Shown in pieces: positions 36,636-50,025 of a stretch of DNA of 64,000 nt. The position numbers and the translations under genes were made by a program. The notes beneath the pieces were generated by a model, which did not search any database, was not told where the DNA came from, and saw only the letters and a list, made by a program, of their open reading frames with translations. Each line of letters starts with the position of its first letter. Positions within the stretch are counted from its first letter, which is position 1. Source of the DNA: Amia ocellicauda (Eukaryota > Chordata > Actinopteri > Amiiformes > Amiidae). Where the stretch lies: the NCBI RefSeq assembly GCF_036373705.1, contig NC_089863.1:2807944-2871943 (forward strand), read 5' to 3'.

Positions 36636-38009
36636 TGTAGCGTAAGGTACACTTATAAATTTCAATGAAAGAAGTGAATTTATAGTATCACCTTATCACG
36701 AATCCTGGAATCTTGTAGAACTCAATTTCTGTAATACTTGGATGCAGACACCAATTCCAAAGATATAAATTGTCAAATTTATTCAAAACAAAGACTAAAT
36801 GTAGCACTACACTAATTATACAAAAGGGAAAAACTAATAAAAATTCAACTCTAGATCAACAAATCAAAGACAAATCGTTTCCGTGACCAAACCAAAGACC
36901 ATGGCATCGCATATGATAACACACAAATCGTTAAACAAAAAAGGTTATAAACACATTGACTACAATACCGGTTAGTAAGACGAAGGTGAGTCTCTCATTA
37001 GTATTATTAGTCAGACATTAAATAACTACGCAGGTTAGTATTTATGTCAGGTAACTTCTCGTTATATATATATCAGTCTCATTTACGTTTAGGTGCCGAG
37101 AAAGATCCTATCATTACTTGTTACCACAATTTCCCTTAACTGATTATTATTCAATGATTAAGGATAGGCAGGGCCACCAATAATCTAATGTCTATTAACT
37201 TGTGTCAATTTCAGACTAAACAGTTAAACAGGAATGAGAAGATATTTCTCGGCGTTGACAGCTTTTATTTCTAAAATTATCAACAAAACAGTTTAATGCA
37301 ACACACATTTATATTTAAGAAAACTAAATGATATTACACATTCTAGAGTTATGAATCACAGATTAACATTTCTAATTGATTTCTCAAATGTCATGAATCA
37401 TGAACGCCAAACTGTTAAACTTATCTGAACTTCGTCGCAGAGAGGCCTCTCTGGCTTCGGGCTCAGATAACAGCACACGGCACGAGGTCCGTGTGTTTTG
37501 GAACAAAGGCAGTCCGGTTCGGCTTTGTCCAAGAACTTCCACTCAGTCAATGCACCTGGAAGTTGGGGTTTCGCGAAAGTAGAGTCGTTTCCAAAAAGAT
37601 TTTCCACTGGTTTGAAGGCTCCAAGGTTGTGCACAAAATCTTCTTGGCAAGCAGGGTCTCTCACCGTACTTATTTGAAGACAAAATCTTTGAGGAAAGCA
37701 GGGCCCTGTTTGTTCCAAGGGTCAAGTTTCTTAAGACTCAAATAGCTATTTAAATGACTGACACTTTCGTATACAGTTGACTTAGTCAATTGTCCAGCTG
37801 TAAAACTCCACTGATCAGGTGGGCACAGGCGGGCAGCGCAGTCTGTAAAGTTCTTTATTTAATAAAGTCCTTTAAAAGAATTCTTCGTACGGCTCAATCT
37901 CCTTCTCCCAGTTTAACTCTTCTGTTGCCGGCAAAGACTTGGTTGGTTTCTGGTTCCGGTTCTGGCAACAGAGCTACAGGTTGAGCTGTGGCAGCGAGTT
38001 ACTGGTTCA

Positions 38010-38044
<35 letters not shown>

Positions 38045-38482
38045 ATGTCCTCTGTTCCTTATAGTCTGTCAGATCAATAGGTGGTTGGTCCCTGAGTTCT
38101 TGAGATTGGATTTCAGTTTCAGCCCCCAGTGTCCTATTGGAGGGGGGCTTGATTTATGACTGATGTCAATCCATGCCATCTTTTGGAAATGCCGGTTGGC
38201 CTGGGTTCGTAGCTCTATGTCGGGATTTCGGCTCTCATCCACTTCAAAGAGTTTTTATCACCTACAGGCCCCTTTCTCCAGACATTTCACAGCAGGACTC
38301 TAAACCATTCGGCCCATTCTCGGTGCCATCCTCCCCAAAACTGTCACTTTGATGCAAACCAGTTCCAAGCTGATGAGCTAAGGAAATCTGATAACTTTGG
38401 GGGGGGAGAGGTCTTCTTTAGATCAGTGCTTCAGCTCAGAGCCCAAATGCTCTTATCCAAATACACCCAACATAACGCTACA
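36636..38482 (-). mobile_element. LTR-like block (unit 4)
   Basis: Same block, closest to that of unit 1, including the long GA tract. Confidence 0.4.
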
Positions 38483-39140
38483 CACCTGTTCTGGTATTCC
38501 AACTGATGGAGGGTCTACAAACCATGATGCTTGACTAATTGAAGTCCGCCTATTGCCAACCACTCTGAAGATCAAAATAATCCTGCAGCCCACAACCCCA
38601 TCCAGTACTTTAAGAGGGACAATATCACCCAGACAGCTTAGAAAGAAAGGAAGGCCGATTGCTGTCAGTATTTGTTTGTAGCTGCTTTCCTGGTGGCGGT
38701 TAGCAGTCTTTACCTGCCCTGGATTCATTCACATGATTCACTCTGCAGAGAGTGGCTGTCAAAATGGTGTCCAAACATTTAATGCTCTCTCTAGTTTGAC
38801 CCTTAATAGACAAGGGGGATTAATTGGATTAAATGAAATCTAAACCCTGCTGTGTCAAGTGAGAGAAATGCATCAGGCAAGCGCAAATCTATAGGGTGCC
38901 AACTGTAACCCCTGAGTCCTTTTGCTTCAGAGTGTCCTTTTTCACAGCCTCCGTGTATTTTTTTTACCCACATTTCTATATAATGAAATGCTAAATCTCA
39001 ATGTTTGGAGAAATAATTTTGACTGAATGCTTAGTTTGCAAAGCCCATATTTTGGATGTATCTACACTGTTCACTTTGAAATAAATATTTAACCTGATCG
39101 AGGAGACCCCCGAAATAAATCTATAGCTTTGCCCCATCGT

Positions 39141-39266
39141 GCCTGTTTTGGTGTCCATTTAATAACAAAGTGATCCAAGGATCCTATCCAGTGTGGTTTT
39201 GAATGTTCCCACATTTTCAGCTTCATCCACATCACTGGGGAGTTTGTTCCAGATTTGTGCCAAAAA
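39141..39266 (-). mobile_element. CR1/L2-like LINE fragment (unit 4)
   Basis: Same minus-strand LINE tail as in unit 1. Confidence 0.65.
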
Positions 39267-39864
39267 TGTCGGGGTGGGAAATTCTTTCAACATTGATTTC
39301 TTTGTGTAGTGTTGTTTTCAGCACAGTCCTCAAATCCTGTTGTCCTTGTTGCCACAACAGGTAAGTGTGTGTTCCTGGGTGGTAAAAGATCCCTTGTCAG
39401 AAGTGGGATGCAAAGCCAAGCCTCCAGAGGAATTTCATCAGAAAGCACAAACAACCCTTATATTGCACAGGTGTGCAGATCAGTGTGGTAGAATTCAAAA
39501 GGAAAGGTAGCTCCCACTCGTGAATAGTTACAGGAATTGTCCCGTCCGCTCTTGATCTTGAAACGGGCACATATGAACTCCTGTGAAATAACAAGAGATG
39601 GATTACTACCCCTTCTCTGCTGCAGCAGAATTTTACTACCTATTGTGCAGATCAGGGCTTGCGTTTGTCACCAATGTGCCTCGATTTATTTCTGAAATAT
39701 AACTCCCAGAAAGCATTGTCTTTGTGTTTTTGAAATTGAATAACCTCAAAAGAAAGAAATGATCCAGTCAATTGATAAAAAAAGTCTAGCCGCTGCATTC
39801 TGTAATGAAAAAAAATTAGATGACAATTACAATCAAAGCAAGAAAGAAAGCGGGCTGTGTTAGA

Positions 39865-39935
39865 TGCGCCAGCCGGGAATCAAACCCGAGTCACAAGAAT
39901 GGGAATCTTGTATGATACCACTACACCACTGGCGC
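39865..39935 (-). tRNA. tRNA-Gly(CCC), unit 4
   Basis: Identical to the unit 2 copy. Confidence 0.9.
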
Positions 39936-41305
39936 TGCTGGGGAAGCTCTGGCTTGTGTCCTTGAAGCAAATTCACAAGACGTCTAGAAAACGTCCCATG
40001 GGGCAAGATGATGTCTTAATGATTATCCTTATTAGTCTGTTGTCGATCTGCTTAATTCGTACCTAGCCAATCACTACATCACAGGGGCATGGTTGGCATT
40101 TGTAGAAAATATATCTTCATGATAGTGCATCGGAATATTCAAAACTGAAGGATAGTAATGGGATTGGTAGCAGCCGATATTATTAATATTTTATGAACAA
40201 CTAGGCGGTGTTGCAGGCTGTTGTTTTTGTGGATGGTTTGCTGGTCTGTTGTATAACTGCCCTGCAGAGACAATCAGTATGAAGGCGAACACGATTTCGT
40301 TAACGTGTGCCCATTTACAAGTTCAATGAATGAATACATAAATACAGCAGATCTGGGTTTCCCTCTAAAACATTAAGGACTGGTTTCATAAATGCGTCCA
40401 TAAGTCCATAAACACCACGAGTGCAACGTGCACACTTTAGTTCAGATATAACCTGCTCTATTGTAGCTGCTGTTACTGTACGATTCATTGTGAAATGTGT
40501 GTATTTTGTATCAACTGCAACTTGCCCTGGTTAAGGACGCCTACGGTGTATATTACAAATATTACAAAAATTGTTGTTTGCAGTTACAAATCTGTAGTAA
40601 GAGTAATAAGTTAAGGGAGTCAAGTTGAGCCATTTAAAATACTAATCTACTAATGATGATTACAATAACAACAACAATAATAATAAAATAGCAAATATTT
40701 ATTTTAGTGTTGCACATGGAAACGTTCTCTTACCGTAGTGTAATGCTTGTCTGAATATAATGTTGTCTATAGACGTTAAGCTATTCCTAATATCTCTTAA
40801 GAGAAATGTATTTATTACGCTGTCTCCAATCATCTAAAGCATACAGAATAAAATAGCAACAAAAGTCCTTTCCACACCAGGCTCTATCGCTCGTAGAGTT
40901 GCTTAAAACGAGACACAAACCAAACCCACAATTGCTCCGCTCCTCCCACAACAGGGCGTGGACTTCCGACACTGGCCTGGTTTTCCTGTGGCGCTTTATT
41001 AGAACAACAAGAGATAACAGTGTGTTTCTGTCTTCATTCGACCGCATGTGTGGGTGTAACTTTGTAATTGTTTAATGAGGTCCCGCAACGTTTGGGGTGA
41101 AATGCAAAGTAATCTAATAGTAAAGTAACTACTTACTTTGCCCAGGGAGTAATAAGTATTAAGTTACTGTTTATATGAGTAAAGAATACAATGTAATATA
41201 TTATTTTCTGTGAGTAATGACCAAACACTGCTCTTTTCTTTCTCTTTTGGCTTGTTAGTTTGTTGTTGACAGAGATTCAAAGTGTGAGAAAAGCAGGCTG
41301 GCAGT

Positions 41306-41377
41306 GGGGATATAGCTCAGTGGTAGAGCGCATGCTTCGCATGTATGAGGTCCTGAGTTCAATCCTCAGCATCTCCA
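41306..41377 (+). tRNA. tRNA-Ala(CGC), unit 4
   Basis: One change, GGGGATA for GGGGATG, opens the last acceptor pair (A opposite C). Otherwise identical to units 1-3. Confidence 0.9.
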
Positions 41378-41878
41378 TGGCTGTCTTTTAATGGAATGTC
41401 ATTGAATGTCATTGGATGCACATAGCAAATACCGAAGAAATCAGGATCCCGTGATTCATCGGTCACACTAGCGTGAACCTTTTCGGCACTCTCTCCCAGC
41501 ATTCGTCCGAGAAACACTGTGTGTATGCATTTATTGTGAGAAGTGGAGCTACTAAGCTACTAAAAAAGAAGTGTTAACCAAGCACCCAACGATGCGTTTT
41601 CTCCCACTGAATTGTGCACCTCGAAAGTCTACCAAATGCAGACTCCTTAGCAAAGCATTGTCCCCCACAGGACACCGACTTATATGTTGACCCTCCCTCT
41701 CTCCATAATCAATCCATCAGCTAGGAACGGACCTAAATTCATGATGAAATTACATGTGCAATCAAAGCAAGATAGAGAGCATGCTGTGTCAGTTGCACAA
41801 GAAGAAGAAGACGAAGAAGAAGAAGAATACTTTCACCAGTATTCACCCGAGCGTTTCATCAACCGCCCTTAGGCCAGA

Positions 41879-41950
41879 GACCTCGTGTGGCAAGGGTAGC
41901 GCGTCTGACTCCAGATCAGAAGGCTGTGTGTTCAAATGACGTCGGGGTCA
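41879..41950 (+). tRNA. tRNA-Trp(CCA)-like, unit 4, possibly decayed
   Basis: Same sequence as the unit 1 copy. Confidence 0.6.
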
Positions 41951-42119
41951 GTGTTTTGTACACCAGCAGTCACCAGTAACACAAAGGTTGCATGAGTAAT
42001 TGCACAGCTGGCACTGTAAAGTGAAAATGCACACTCTTGTTGATTTTGCAAAAAGCATTTAAAGTAGCATGAAAGCGTACACTTGCCAGCTGAGAATAGA
42101 CAGAGAAGCAAGTGTCTTT

Positions 42120-42191
42120 TGTATTGGCTGGGAATCAAACTTAGATCAACTGATCAGAAGGCAGCTATGCTAACCACTATACCACAAACAC
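42120..42191 (-). pseudogene. tRNA-Gly(UCC)-derived pseudogene, unit 4
   Basis: Same sequence as unit 1. Confidence 0.65.
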
Positions 42192-43315
42192 TTATATATA
42201 AGGTCCACACAATATGTGATTCCAGTCGAACTTGATTCCAGCATGGCAAAGTGGCAGGCAATTTGTTGTCCATATTGCAATCAGTCAAACATTTGGGAAG
42301 GCCGATTTTGGGAATCTCCACTTTCCTGTTCATGAGTGCGGAATGAAATTGTCCATTAGCAGCTTTCCAGATCTTTTTCGAAAAGGATCAAAAAACAAAA
42401 GTGTTTCAATGCATCACCCTCTGGGTTATAAGCCCAGCTGGCTTGCACTGTGCCACTCTGCTCTTAACACACACATCCACCTGTTACCGTCACAGCCAGT
42501 CCTATATTGCAATCAATACAAGTTTGCAAAGCCCTGCGTTATTTCCACTTTCCTGTTCAAGACTGCACACCAAGCTTCTCCATGCACTGGAGCAGCTTTC
42601 CAGGTTTCAGTGCCTTCACATTTCACCCTGTATGTGCTGTGGGAAGCATCACCTGAAAGGGAACATGAGCCAGAGAAGCAAATGCTCTAGGGGTGGGTTG
42701 TACTAACGGGATCAGATCTTGATCTTGATCTCAATTGTGTTGTACTAAACGGATCAGGACTCAATCTGAGCTCAGATCCGAGCTCAAAAATGATCGTGCT
42801 TTTGAGCAGGATCAGAGCTTTTTCCGACTTTTTAACATTCAGGAAGTCTGTAGACTTCATCTAGTTCGCCGGCATGCAACACGCACACCGCAGCTATTTA
42901 AAGACAGGCAAAAGCCTTTAGAGGTTTCTTGGGAGGAAGACGTATGATTGCTGTATAGATTAGCAGCATGAAACATACTTAACCTCACAGACATAGTTGA
43001 TCCTGTTTGAGGACCTACATCGAAGCGCAGTCATACCTTACCAAAACGTTTGGAGCTGCGTTCACCGTTGAGATATTTTGCAACTGGCAGGTTTCAGCAA
43101 ATACTAGGTAACATTGTCGATGTAGTCAAGTCTGGTTCAGCACAGATAAACAATGAAGATGTGACTTACAGTTTTACAAAGATTTGCACTTTCAAATAAA
43201 CAGTATCATGTTGAACTGTACATTCTTTTGTGTCTTCATGGTGAGGTGTAGTTTGTGTGCAATTAGGGATGTATTTATTTACATTTCTGTAAAAAAGTAT
43301 GTTAAAGCTTCAGCA

Positions 43316-43594
43316 ACCCCGTTGCAAACTACTGTAGCAGCTCCACGGCTGTGCAACGCTTTGAGAAGCGCCCCTACACGCCATACCTGTAAGACATTTC
43401 TTAAAACTCACCTTTATACAAAAGCTTTTAAGGATCTCTCTTACTCTTAGTTTGCAAATTTTATTAAATACTCTTGCGTTGCTACTGTTGTGTTGCCTGT
43501 TTGATTTTGTATGTTCTGACTGTTTGACTTGTAGCGCTATTTGATATGAGAAAAGTGCATTATGAATACAATTGATTGGCTAGTTATTATTATA
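43316..43594 (+). mobile_element. L2-like LINE 3' end fragment (unit 5)
   Basis: Same LINE tail, with the APRLCNAL variant seen in unit 1. Confidence 0.65.
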
Positions 43595-44348
43595 TAATTT
43601 GTGTAGCTAAAGGAACGCACAACAGTGCAAGAAACTGCAAAGGTTGTGTACTTTGTGAGGTTTGAACGGATCTAATGTGCCCTGTCCTTGACGGACAACT
43701 TTTCGGATGATGGAATACAAATGATCGTGTGGGATCCTGTGGCAATGATAAGCAGACTGACATTATCATGCATTGGGAAACGTAGTGAACAGCTAAGCTT
43801 ATTTCATTTATAAAGTCATCAGCAATAGCACAGCATAGTTTTGTCAAAGGTTTATGATACTACCAATAATAATAATGATTAAGGAGGAGCTGACAAAACA
43901 GATAAATTGTTCATGAAACAGACTTCCTTTACTTCTGTAGCACATATTGCAGTAAACATATCGTCCTCTGACGAAACAAACGCCCTGACAAGCTCATTGA
44001 GCAAGAGATGCTCACGAGGGGCATTTCAACCATGTTAAGTAAATCAACAGGGTTCCAGCAATTAACGCCTTTTCCAAATGAATTCCAGACAATGCAGCTG
44101 CCCTTAGCTTTAACAATGGCTTGATTAGGTGGAATTTGTGAAACAATGAATTTAAACTGCAATTTGAAAGCTATAGGCACTTCAACTTATGTGAACAACA
44201 TAATACAAAAATGACAGACCTAGCCCTCTAATTCACTGGATATAACAAACACATTAATAAATGTATCCAGGCATTACACACAACATACAAGCAGCAGATA
44301 CCAATAGGGATGATTCAGCTGGATGTGTTAATTGAGAGATCGCAATAG

Positions 44349-44382
44349 CAGCTGTTTGTTATTTACGTCTAGCCCTATATAG
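44349..44382 (+). promoter_or_regulatory. ZP3-like gene promoter, unit 5
   Basis: CAGCTG (44349-44354) and TATATAG (44376-44382), same spacing. Confidence 0.6.
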
Positions 44383-44522
44383 AGCAGGAGCCGTGCCCTA
44401 ATGATTATCACTTTCTGGGCTAGTGTGTCTGTGAGTGAACTGGGGGGGTTTAGTGGTTATTGCAGATCTGTTGTTTAATCCTCTCTTTCCAGTGGCTTTG
44501 TCACGTGCTTGTTCTGTGTACA

Positions 44523-46906
44523 ATGAAGCTGTGCTGCATTGCTCTCTGCCTCTGTGTAGGAGTATTATTACCTACACCGATCTTTGCCGGCCGTGACAAT
44601 GAGACTTCAAAGGAATCCTCCGACATCGATGCGCTGTCCAAGCACTACCGCATTCTCCCCATGTTCATCCAGGCGTCGGCTCCTCTGGTAGACCCAAAGA
44701 AACTCCGGCCGGCCACTGGCAGCGAGCCCATGCCGGATGACCTGAGGCGCATCCTGTTCCCCGGTGACAACCTACGGAAAGGCGTGCATCCCAAGAAGGT
44801 CCAGAACCGAGGCGTTGCAGTGTGGGGAGACTACAGTAAGATGTACGTGGCAGTGCATAAGAACATCAACGGTTTCAGGTGCAGGCCTTCGGAGCTCATG
44901 CTGGGGAGCTGCGCCGTCAGTAAGACCACTGAGCACTACTACTACTTCATCTACGGGCTGAACGAGTGTGGGAACAATCGATCGGTAAGTAGCCGTGTGG
45001 ATTCGCAGCTTGCACTGTTCCATGCTACGTGTTTTCTGGGAAGTAATGATAACTGGATAGCTGTGATGCTGGTTCCTGTATCTTCATAATGGCTCCTCCC
45101 TCTTCCATGGTGTCCAACTTAATCCTGTAGATCATTAATGGCCGACTGGTGTACTCCAACACTCTGCGCTACTCCCCGCCAACTTCTTCACACCCAGTAA
45201 TCCGGGGCGTGTCCTTCACTGTGCCCATCCAGCTTGTCTACAACCGGTATGGATTTGCTTCCAGAACTCTACATAGCATTTGACCCTCTTCTAACCTGGA
45301 TCCCAACTGCACCAGACCTGGTGCTCAAAACCATGCTGTGTGTTCTGTGATCTCCCTCAGTCCAGCTGATGTCCACAACTTGCACTAAGAACTAGTGCCT
45401 TGATGAGGCTTCATCTGAGGTGTAGAGCAGTAATTGGAGGCAACTGGCTGCCTCCTTCCTGATCTGCTCTGCTGTACTGCCTTTGCAGGTTCCACTATTC
45501 CTACAAGATTGGCTACCAGCCCACATTCCCCCAGCATGGCAGCACCCTTCCAGGCATGGACAAATCTGCCTTCTTCAGAGAGCTGAAGAACAGACATGGC
45601 TACATCCTGGTCACCACCAATGGTACGGTATCTGTAACTTTGCTGGCTGCTTGTAGAAGGGTGTGTGTGCATGGATGTATAACCCTGCCCTGCTTCCACA
45701 GAGCAGTGGATCAGACTCTCCCCAAAGAACATCTACTACCTGGGTCAGCCCATGTACTTCCAGGCCACAGGCTACTTTGCCACTGAAGGGCAGCGGCTGT
45801 TCATCCAGTCCTGCTATGCCACGGCCTCTCCAGATCGGCACTCTAAGCCCAGGTTCACCGTGATTGACAACTTTGGGTAAGGCCTTATTCTCGGTGGCTT
45901 AACTAGCTTTCACCCCGTCTTCTGGTCAAGATGCCAACGTCTCTGCTTGCCCACAGGTGCCTGGTAGACAGCAAGGCTGATGGGTGCCAGTCCAGGTTCG
46001 TGCCGTACACGAGGAAGGACGTTCTCCGCTTCACCATCGACGCCTTCCTGTTTCAGAAGACCCTGTCTGAGGTATCCAAGGCATGCTGCTATGATGGAGC
46101 CCACTGTGTCACTTTTCCACCATTGCTGAGCCAAGATCGATAGGAAGCCTTTTCCTGAGGATTTGGCAGGCCCTTTTGTGATTTTTGAAGCCAATCCCTG
46201 TATGTTGTCTGCTCCCCTACAGCATGGGATGACTGAGCTGTACATGCACTGCACCATGACTGTGGCAGAACATGTGACTCCAGGCGCCAAATCCTGCACC
46301 TACAACCGAAAAGCTAAAAGGTACCTCTATTGCAGCAGCCTGCTGCTCTGGGCAGCCTGTGAGGGGGGGGAAAAACAGGCCCGTGACCCTCTCCTCTTGT
46401 GAACAGGTGGGAGGAGCTGTATGGGAACCATGCTGTGTGTGTGTGCTGTGACTCCAGGTGTTCTGGGGACCGGGCAGAAGGTGGGTATACTGGTGCTATG
46501 AATCTTGGCTCCGTTCTTTGACTTGCAAGTGCGTCGACTTGCAGTCCCTCTATACCCACATGTCCTATAGACTAAGAACACGCACCATCCGTAACTCCTC
46601 AATCCTCTTTCCTTGTCTGTATTGACACCAGCTCAGAGGAGTGGCCTAGTGACCAGTCACCTGCTGCCCTTGGAGCATCCTGGTGCTAAAATGAACTCTG
46701 TGGAAGGATCCCATAGATCAGGGGAAGAAGGGAGCCCCATCCTGGAACCGCATGCTGAAGGAGAAGCTAGGCAAGTGGACTCTCACCCAGAGGAATCTGC
46801 AGCGGTAGAGGTGCATTCCTGGGATGTCGCTGAAGAGGGACCCGTGGCATCGGATGACTTCCATATGGAGGAGACGGAGGAGGAGGATGAACGATTCCCA
46901 GTGTAA
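44523..46906 (+). CDS. Zona pellucida sperm-binding protein 3-like, unit 5
   Basis: Exons: 44523-44984, 45131-45246, 45489-45622, 45702-45876, 45957-46071, 46223-46320, 46407-46480, 46632-46906, giving 482 residues, with AATAAA at 47040-47045. It is open and correctly bordered throughout. It has Ile for Leu in exon 4 (EQWIRL) and Ala for Ser in the tail (WDVAEEGP). It shares the 29-codon tail deletion with unit 2, and ends METEEEDERFPV after HM is counted from the deletion edge. Intron 5 differs from the other units over about 40 bases near 46155-46190. It is the gene of the unit that later received the hAT, Tc1 and Polinton insertions, all of which lie downstream of its 3' UTR. Confidence 0.9.
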
Positions 46907-47421
46907 CAGGATGGCTGGCAGGTAAGGGTCTTCCTCTCCTAGTGTTCCACTGCTTTGTTGCCCAGGCTACAGTGCTCATCTGCTCCTTCTCTCCCCAGGT
47001 CCCGGAGGAATTCCAGTGTCTGCTTGTTGCAATGGAACCAATAAACCTTCAAAATGCATCTGGGTCTCCTCTCTTTTATTCCAATCCACAGCTACCAGTA
47101 CTTCTGGCCAACACTGACATGAGGTCCGTATTCTGAGGCCCTGTCAAAGGTGTGCAGTGGCCTATGGTGACATGGGCTGAGTCCAGCTTATTGTAGACTG
47201 TATGCAGCCCAGGGTTCCACCTGCATCTCTTGACACCTGTTCTGATATTTCAGACTTGCTGCAGTTGCTGGTATTCCAACTGATGGAGGTTATGGGGACC
47301 TTTTTCTACAAACCGTAATGCTTGACTAATTGGAGTCCACCTATACCCAACCTCTCTGATGCTCAAGACAATTGGGCAGTCCACAACCCCAGCCAGTTCT
47401 TTCACACCAGTATCCTAATAT

Positions 47422-48172
47422 TAGGGCTGTCAATCGATTAAAACATTTTGATCGTATGATTGTCATGAGTTAACGCATGATTAATTGCATATTTTTATCT
47501 GTTCTAAATGTACCTTAAATTAATACTTTGAGTTTTTAATACTCTAATCAACATGGGCATGGACAAATATGGATGCTTTATGCAAATCTGTTATTAGTGA
47601 AACCATACTCCACATAGAGCATGAAGACTAGACCTGTTTCAAAGGTCATAGATGTTTTTCAAATAACTTGTTCATGCCTATTAGACACATGAACAAAATA
47701 ACATAGAAATACCAGGTTCCCATTACTACTTTCTTTGCAGTGAGCAATTTACTTACACAAGCCTGTTTACATTTAGTTATTTAGCCACCCATTTAGTTAT
47801 CGCTGTGGTGAGTCTATTGCTTGTGGAGTTGTCCCTCCATGTCTGCTGCAAATGATCTAGTGTGCTCTGCCTTTGGTGAGGTGGAGGAGAGCTCTCTGCA
47901 TCAGTTGTATGCTTTGCCATCAAGTGATATTTTAAACTTGACGTGCGGCGGTGATAATTCATATCGACAAACAATGCAGACAACTTCAGACATCGTTTAG
48001 TATGTGAATTTTCCGTTCAGAAGACTTTTTTTGTTTTCCTGATGCTGCATCCTTTCCTGTCTTACGGCTCACTATGGCTGCATCTCCATTTCTCCAACTA
48101 CGGGCTAGGCTATGGGTCAAAATGCGCGCTGCATTAATCATGCGTTAATAAAATTAGTGTGGTTAAAATTTA
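47422..48172 (-). mobile_element. hAT-type DNA transposon remnant
   Basis: The left end TAGGGCTGTCAATCGATTAA followed by sequence around GAGTTAACGCATGATTAATT is of the type found at ends of fish hAT elements. The right end (CATTAATCATGCGTTAATAA) is an imperfect inverted match. Inside, the minus strand (about 47777-48000) encodes YHRRTSSLKYHLMAKH, the histidine half of a BED-type zinc finger as at the N terminus of hAT transposases. The first cysteine of the expected pair has shifted or gone and no catalytic domain remains, so it is an internally deleted, inactive copy. It is present only in unit 5. Confidence 0.6.
47777..47983 (-). pseudogene. hAT transposase N-terminal (BED finger) fragment
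   Basis: Sixty-eight codons with the H...H half of a BED finger (YHLMAKH), then QSTLDHLQQTWRD, resembling the linker after the finger in hAT transposases. The catalytic region is absent. Confidence 0.55.
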
Positions 48173-48838
48173 TCTCCTTCATTGTTTTTGCTTGAGGTGG
48201 AACTGCATCATGTATGACCCAAAAATGGTAGCAGAGCAGCACAGAGGTGTGAATCTAGAGTGATCCAACCAATAAATAAGCTTGTCTATCTTGGACCATA
48301 TCACCCAGACAGCTTAGAAAGAAAGGAAGGCCGATTGCTGTCAGTATTTGTTTGTAGATGCTTTCCTGGTGGCGGTTAGCATTCTTTACCTGCCCTGGAT
48401 TCATTCACATGATTCACTCTGCAGAGAGTGGCTGTCAATATGGTGTCCAAACATTTAATGCTCTCTCTAGTTTGACACTTAGTAGACAAGGGGGATGAAT
48501 TGGATTAAATGAAATCTAAACCCTGCTGTGTCAAATGAGAGAAATACATCAGGCAAGCGCAAATCTATGGGGTGCCAACTGTAACCACCGAGCCCTTTTG
48601 CTTCAGAGTGTCCTTTTTCACAGCCTCCGTGTATTTCACTAGGTTTAATAAATCCTTAAGTAGTTTACTCACATTTCTTTATAATGAAATGCTAAATCTC
48701 AACGTTTTGAGAAATAGTTTGACTAAATGCTTAGTTTGCAAAGCCCATATTTTGGATGTATCTACACCGTTCACTTTGAAATAAATATTTAACCTGATCG
48801 GGGAGACCCCAAATAAATCTATAGCTTTGCCCCATCGT
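48173..48838. other. Intergenic sequence of unit 5
   Basis: From 48173 to about 48298 it is not shared with the other units and is not recognised. From about 48299 it again follows the unit sequence (unit 1 near 6690 onward). No gene seen. Confidence 0.6.
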
Positions 48839-48965
48839 GCCTGTTTTGGTGTCCATTAATAACGAAGTGATCCAAGGATCCTCTCCAGTGTGGTTTTGAA
48901 TGTTCCCACATTTTCAGCTTCATCCACATCACTGGGGAGTTTGTTCCAGATATGTGCCAAAAATC
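48839..48965 (-). mobile_element. CR1/L2-like LINE fragment (unit 5)
   Basis: Same LINE tail with a few private changes, including a one-base loss near its stop. The unit sequence continues to about 49128 and then changes abruptly before the Tc1 fragment. Confidence 0.65.
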
Positions 48966-49128
48966 TGGGGGGGGGAAATTCTTTCAACATTGATTTCTTT
49001 GTGTAGTGTTGTTTTCAGCACAGTCCTCAAATCCTGTTGTCCTTGTTGCCAGAACGGGTACGTGTGTGTTTCTGGGTGTAAAAGATCCCTTGTCAGAAGT
49101 GGGATGCAAAGCCAAGTCTCCAGAGGAG

Positions 49129-49198
49129 ACCGTGACCTGAAAACAGTGCCCGAGACCACGGCTATCCTGACTTGCTTTGCCGTGTTCAAATTGAGCCA
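49129..49198. other. Short unmatched sequence between unit and Tc1
   Basis: About 70 bases after CCAGAGGAGA that match neither the other units at this place nor Tc1. It may be part of the older LINE-related sequence that units 1-4 have lost, or filler DNA at the deletion junction. Confidence 0.4.
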
Positions 49199-50025
49199 TT
49201 CTGTGGGGGCCACTTTAGTACAGTGAACTCATTGTCATGTTGAAGAAACCAATTTGAAATGATTCGACCTTTGTGACATGGTGCATTATCCTGCTGGAAG
49301 TAGCCATCAGAGGATGGGTACATGGTGGTCATAAAGGGATGGACATGGTCAGAAACAATGCTCAGGTAGGCCGTGGCATTTAAACGATGCCCAATTGGCA
49401 CTAAGGGGCCTAAAGTGTGCCAAGAAAACATCCCCCACACCATTACACCACCACCACCAGCCTGCACAGTGGTAACAAGGCATGATGGATCCATGTTCTC
49501 ATTCTGTTTTCGCCAAATTCTGACTCTACCATCTGAATGTCTCAACAGAAATCGAGACTCATCAGACCAGGCAACATTTTTCCAGTCTTCAACTGTCCAA
49601 TTTTGGTGAGCTTGTGCAAATTGTAGCCTCTTCTTCCTATTTGTAGTGGAGATGAGTGGTACCCGGTGGGGTCTTCTGCTGTTGTAGCCCATCCGCCTCA
49701 AGGTTGTACGTGTTGTGGCTTCACAAATGCTTTGCTGCATACCTCGGTTGTAACGAGTGGTTATTTCAGTCAAAGTTGCTCTTCTATCAGCTTGAATCAG
49801 TCGGCCCATTCTCCTCTGACCTCTAGCATCAACAAGGCATTTTCGCCCACAGGACTGCCGCATACTGGATGTTTTTCCCTTTTCACACCACTCTTTGTAA
49901 ACCCTAGGAATGGATGTGCGTGAAAATCCCAGTAACTGAGCAGATTGTGAAATACTCAGACCGGCCCGTCTGGCACCAACAACCATGCCACGCTCAAAAT
50001 TGCTTAAATCACCTTTCTTTCCCAT
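49186..50025 (-). pseudogene. Tc1-like transposase, C-terminally truncated
   Basis: An open frame of 279 codons where about 340 is usual. An N-terminal paired-like helix-turn-helix (LSNFERGMVVGARRAGLSIS onward) is followed by the DDE domain. The first catalytic Asp is in VAWSDESRF and the second in FQQDNAPCH. The frame leaves Tc1 sequence after LKWPPQ, before the NP-IEHLWD segment that carries the third acidic residue of the DD34E triad, so the protein cannot be catalytic. The rest is uninterrupted, which implies a fairly recent insertion. Confidence 0.85.

Larger units (their letters stand above)
31952..42639 (+). repeat. Tandem unit 4 of the array
   Basis: Full period of 10,688 bases. It shares with unit 1 the premature stop in exon 5, the (GA)14 tract (38013-38040) and many single-base variants, although units 2 and 3 lie between them. 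Just after its tRNA-Ala gene a short tandem repeat of atgtcattg is private to this unit. Gene-free stretches such as 32132-32627, 32907-33660, 38483-39140, 39267-39864, 39936-41305, 41378-41878 and 42192-42639 hold nothing I recognise. Confidence 0.95.
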
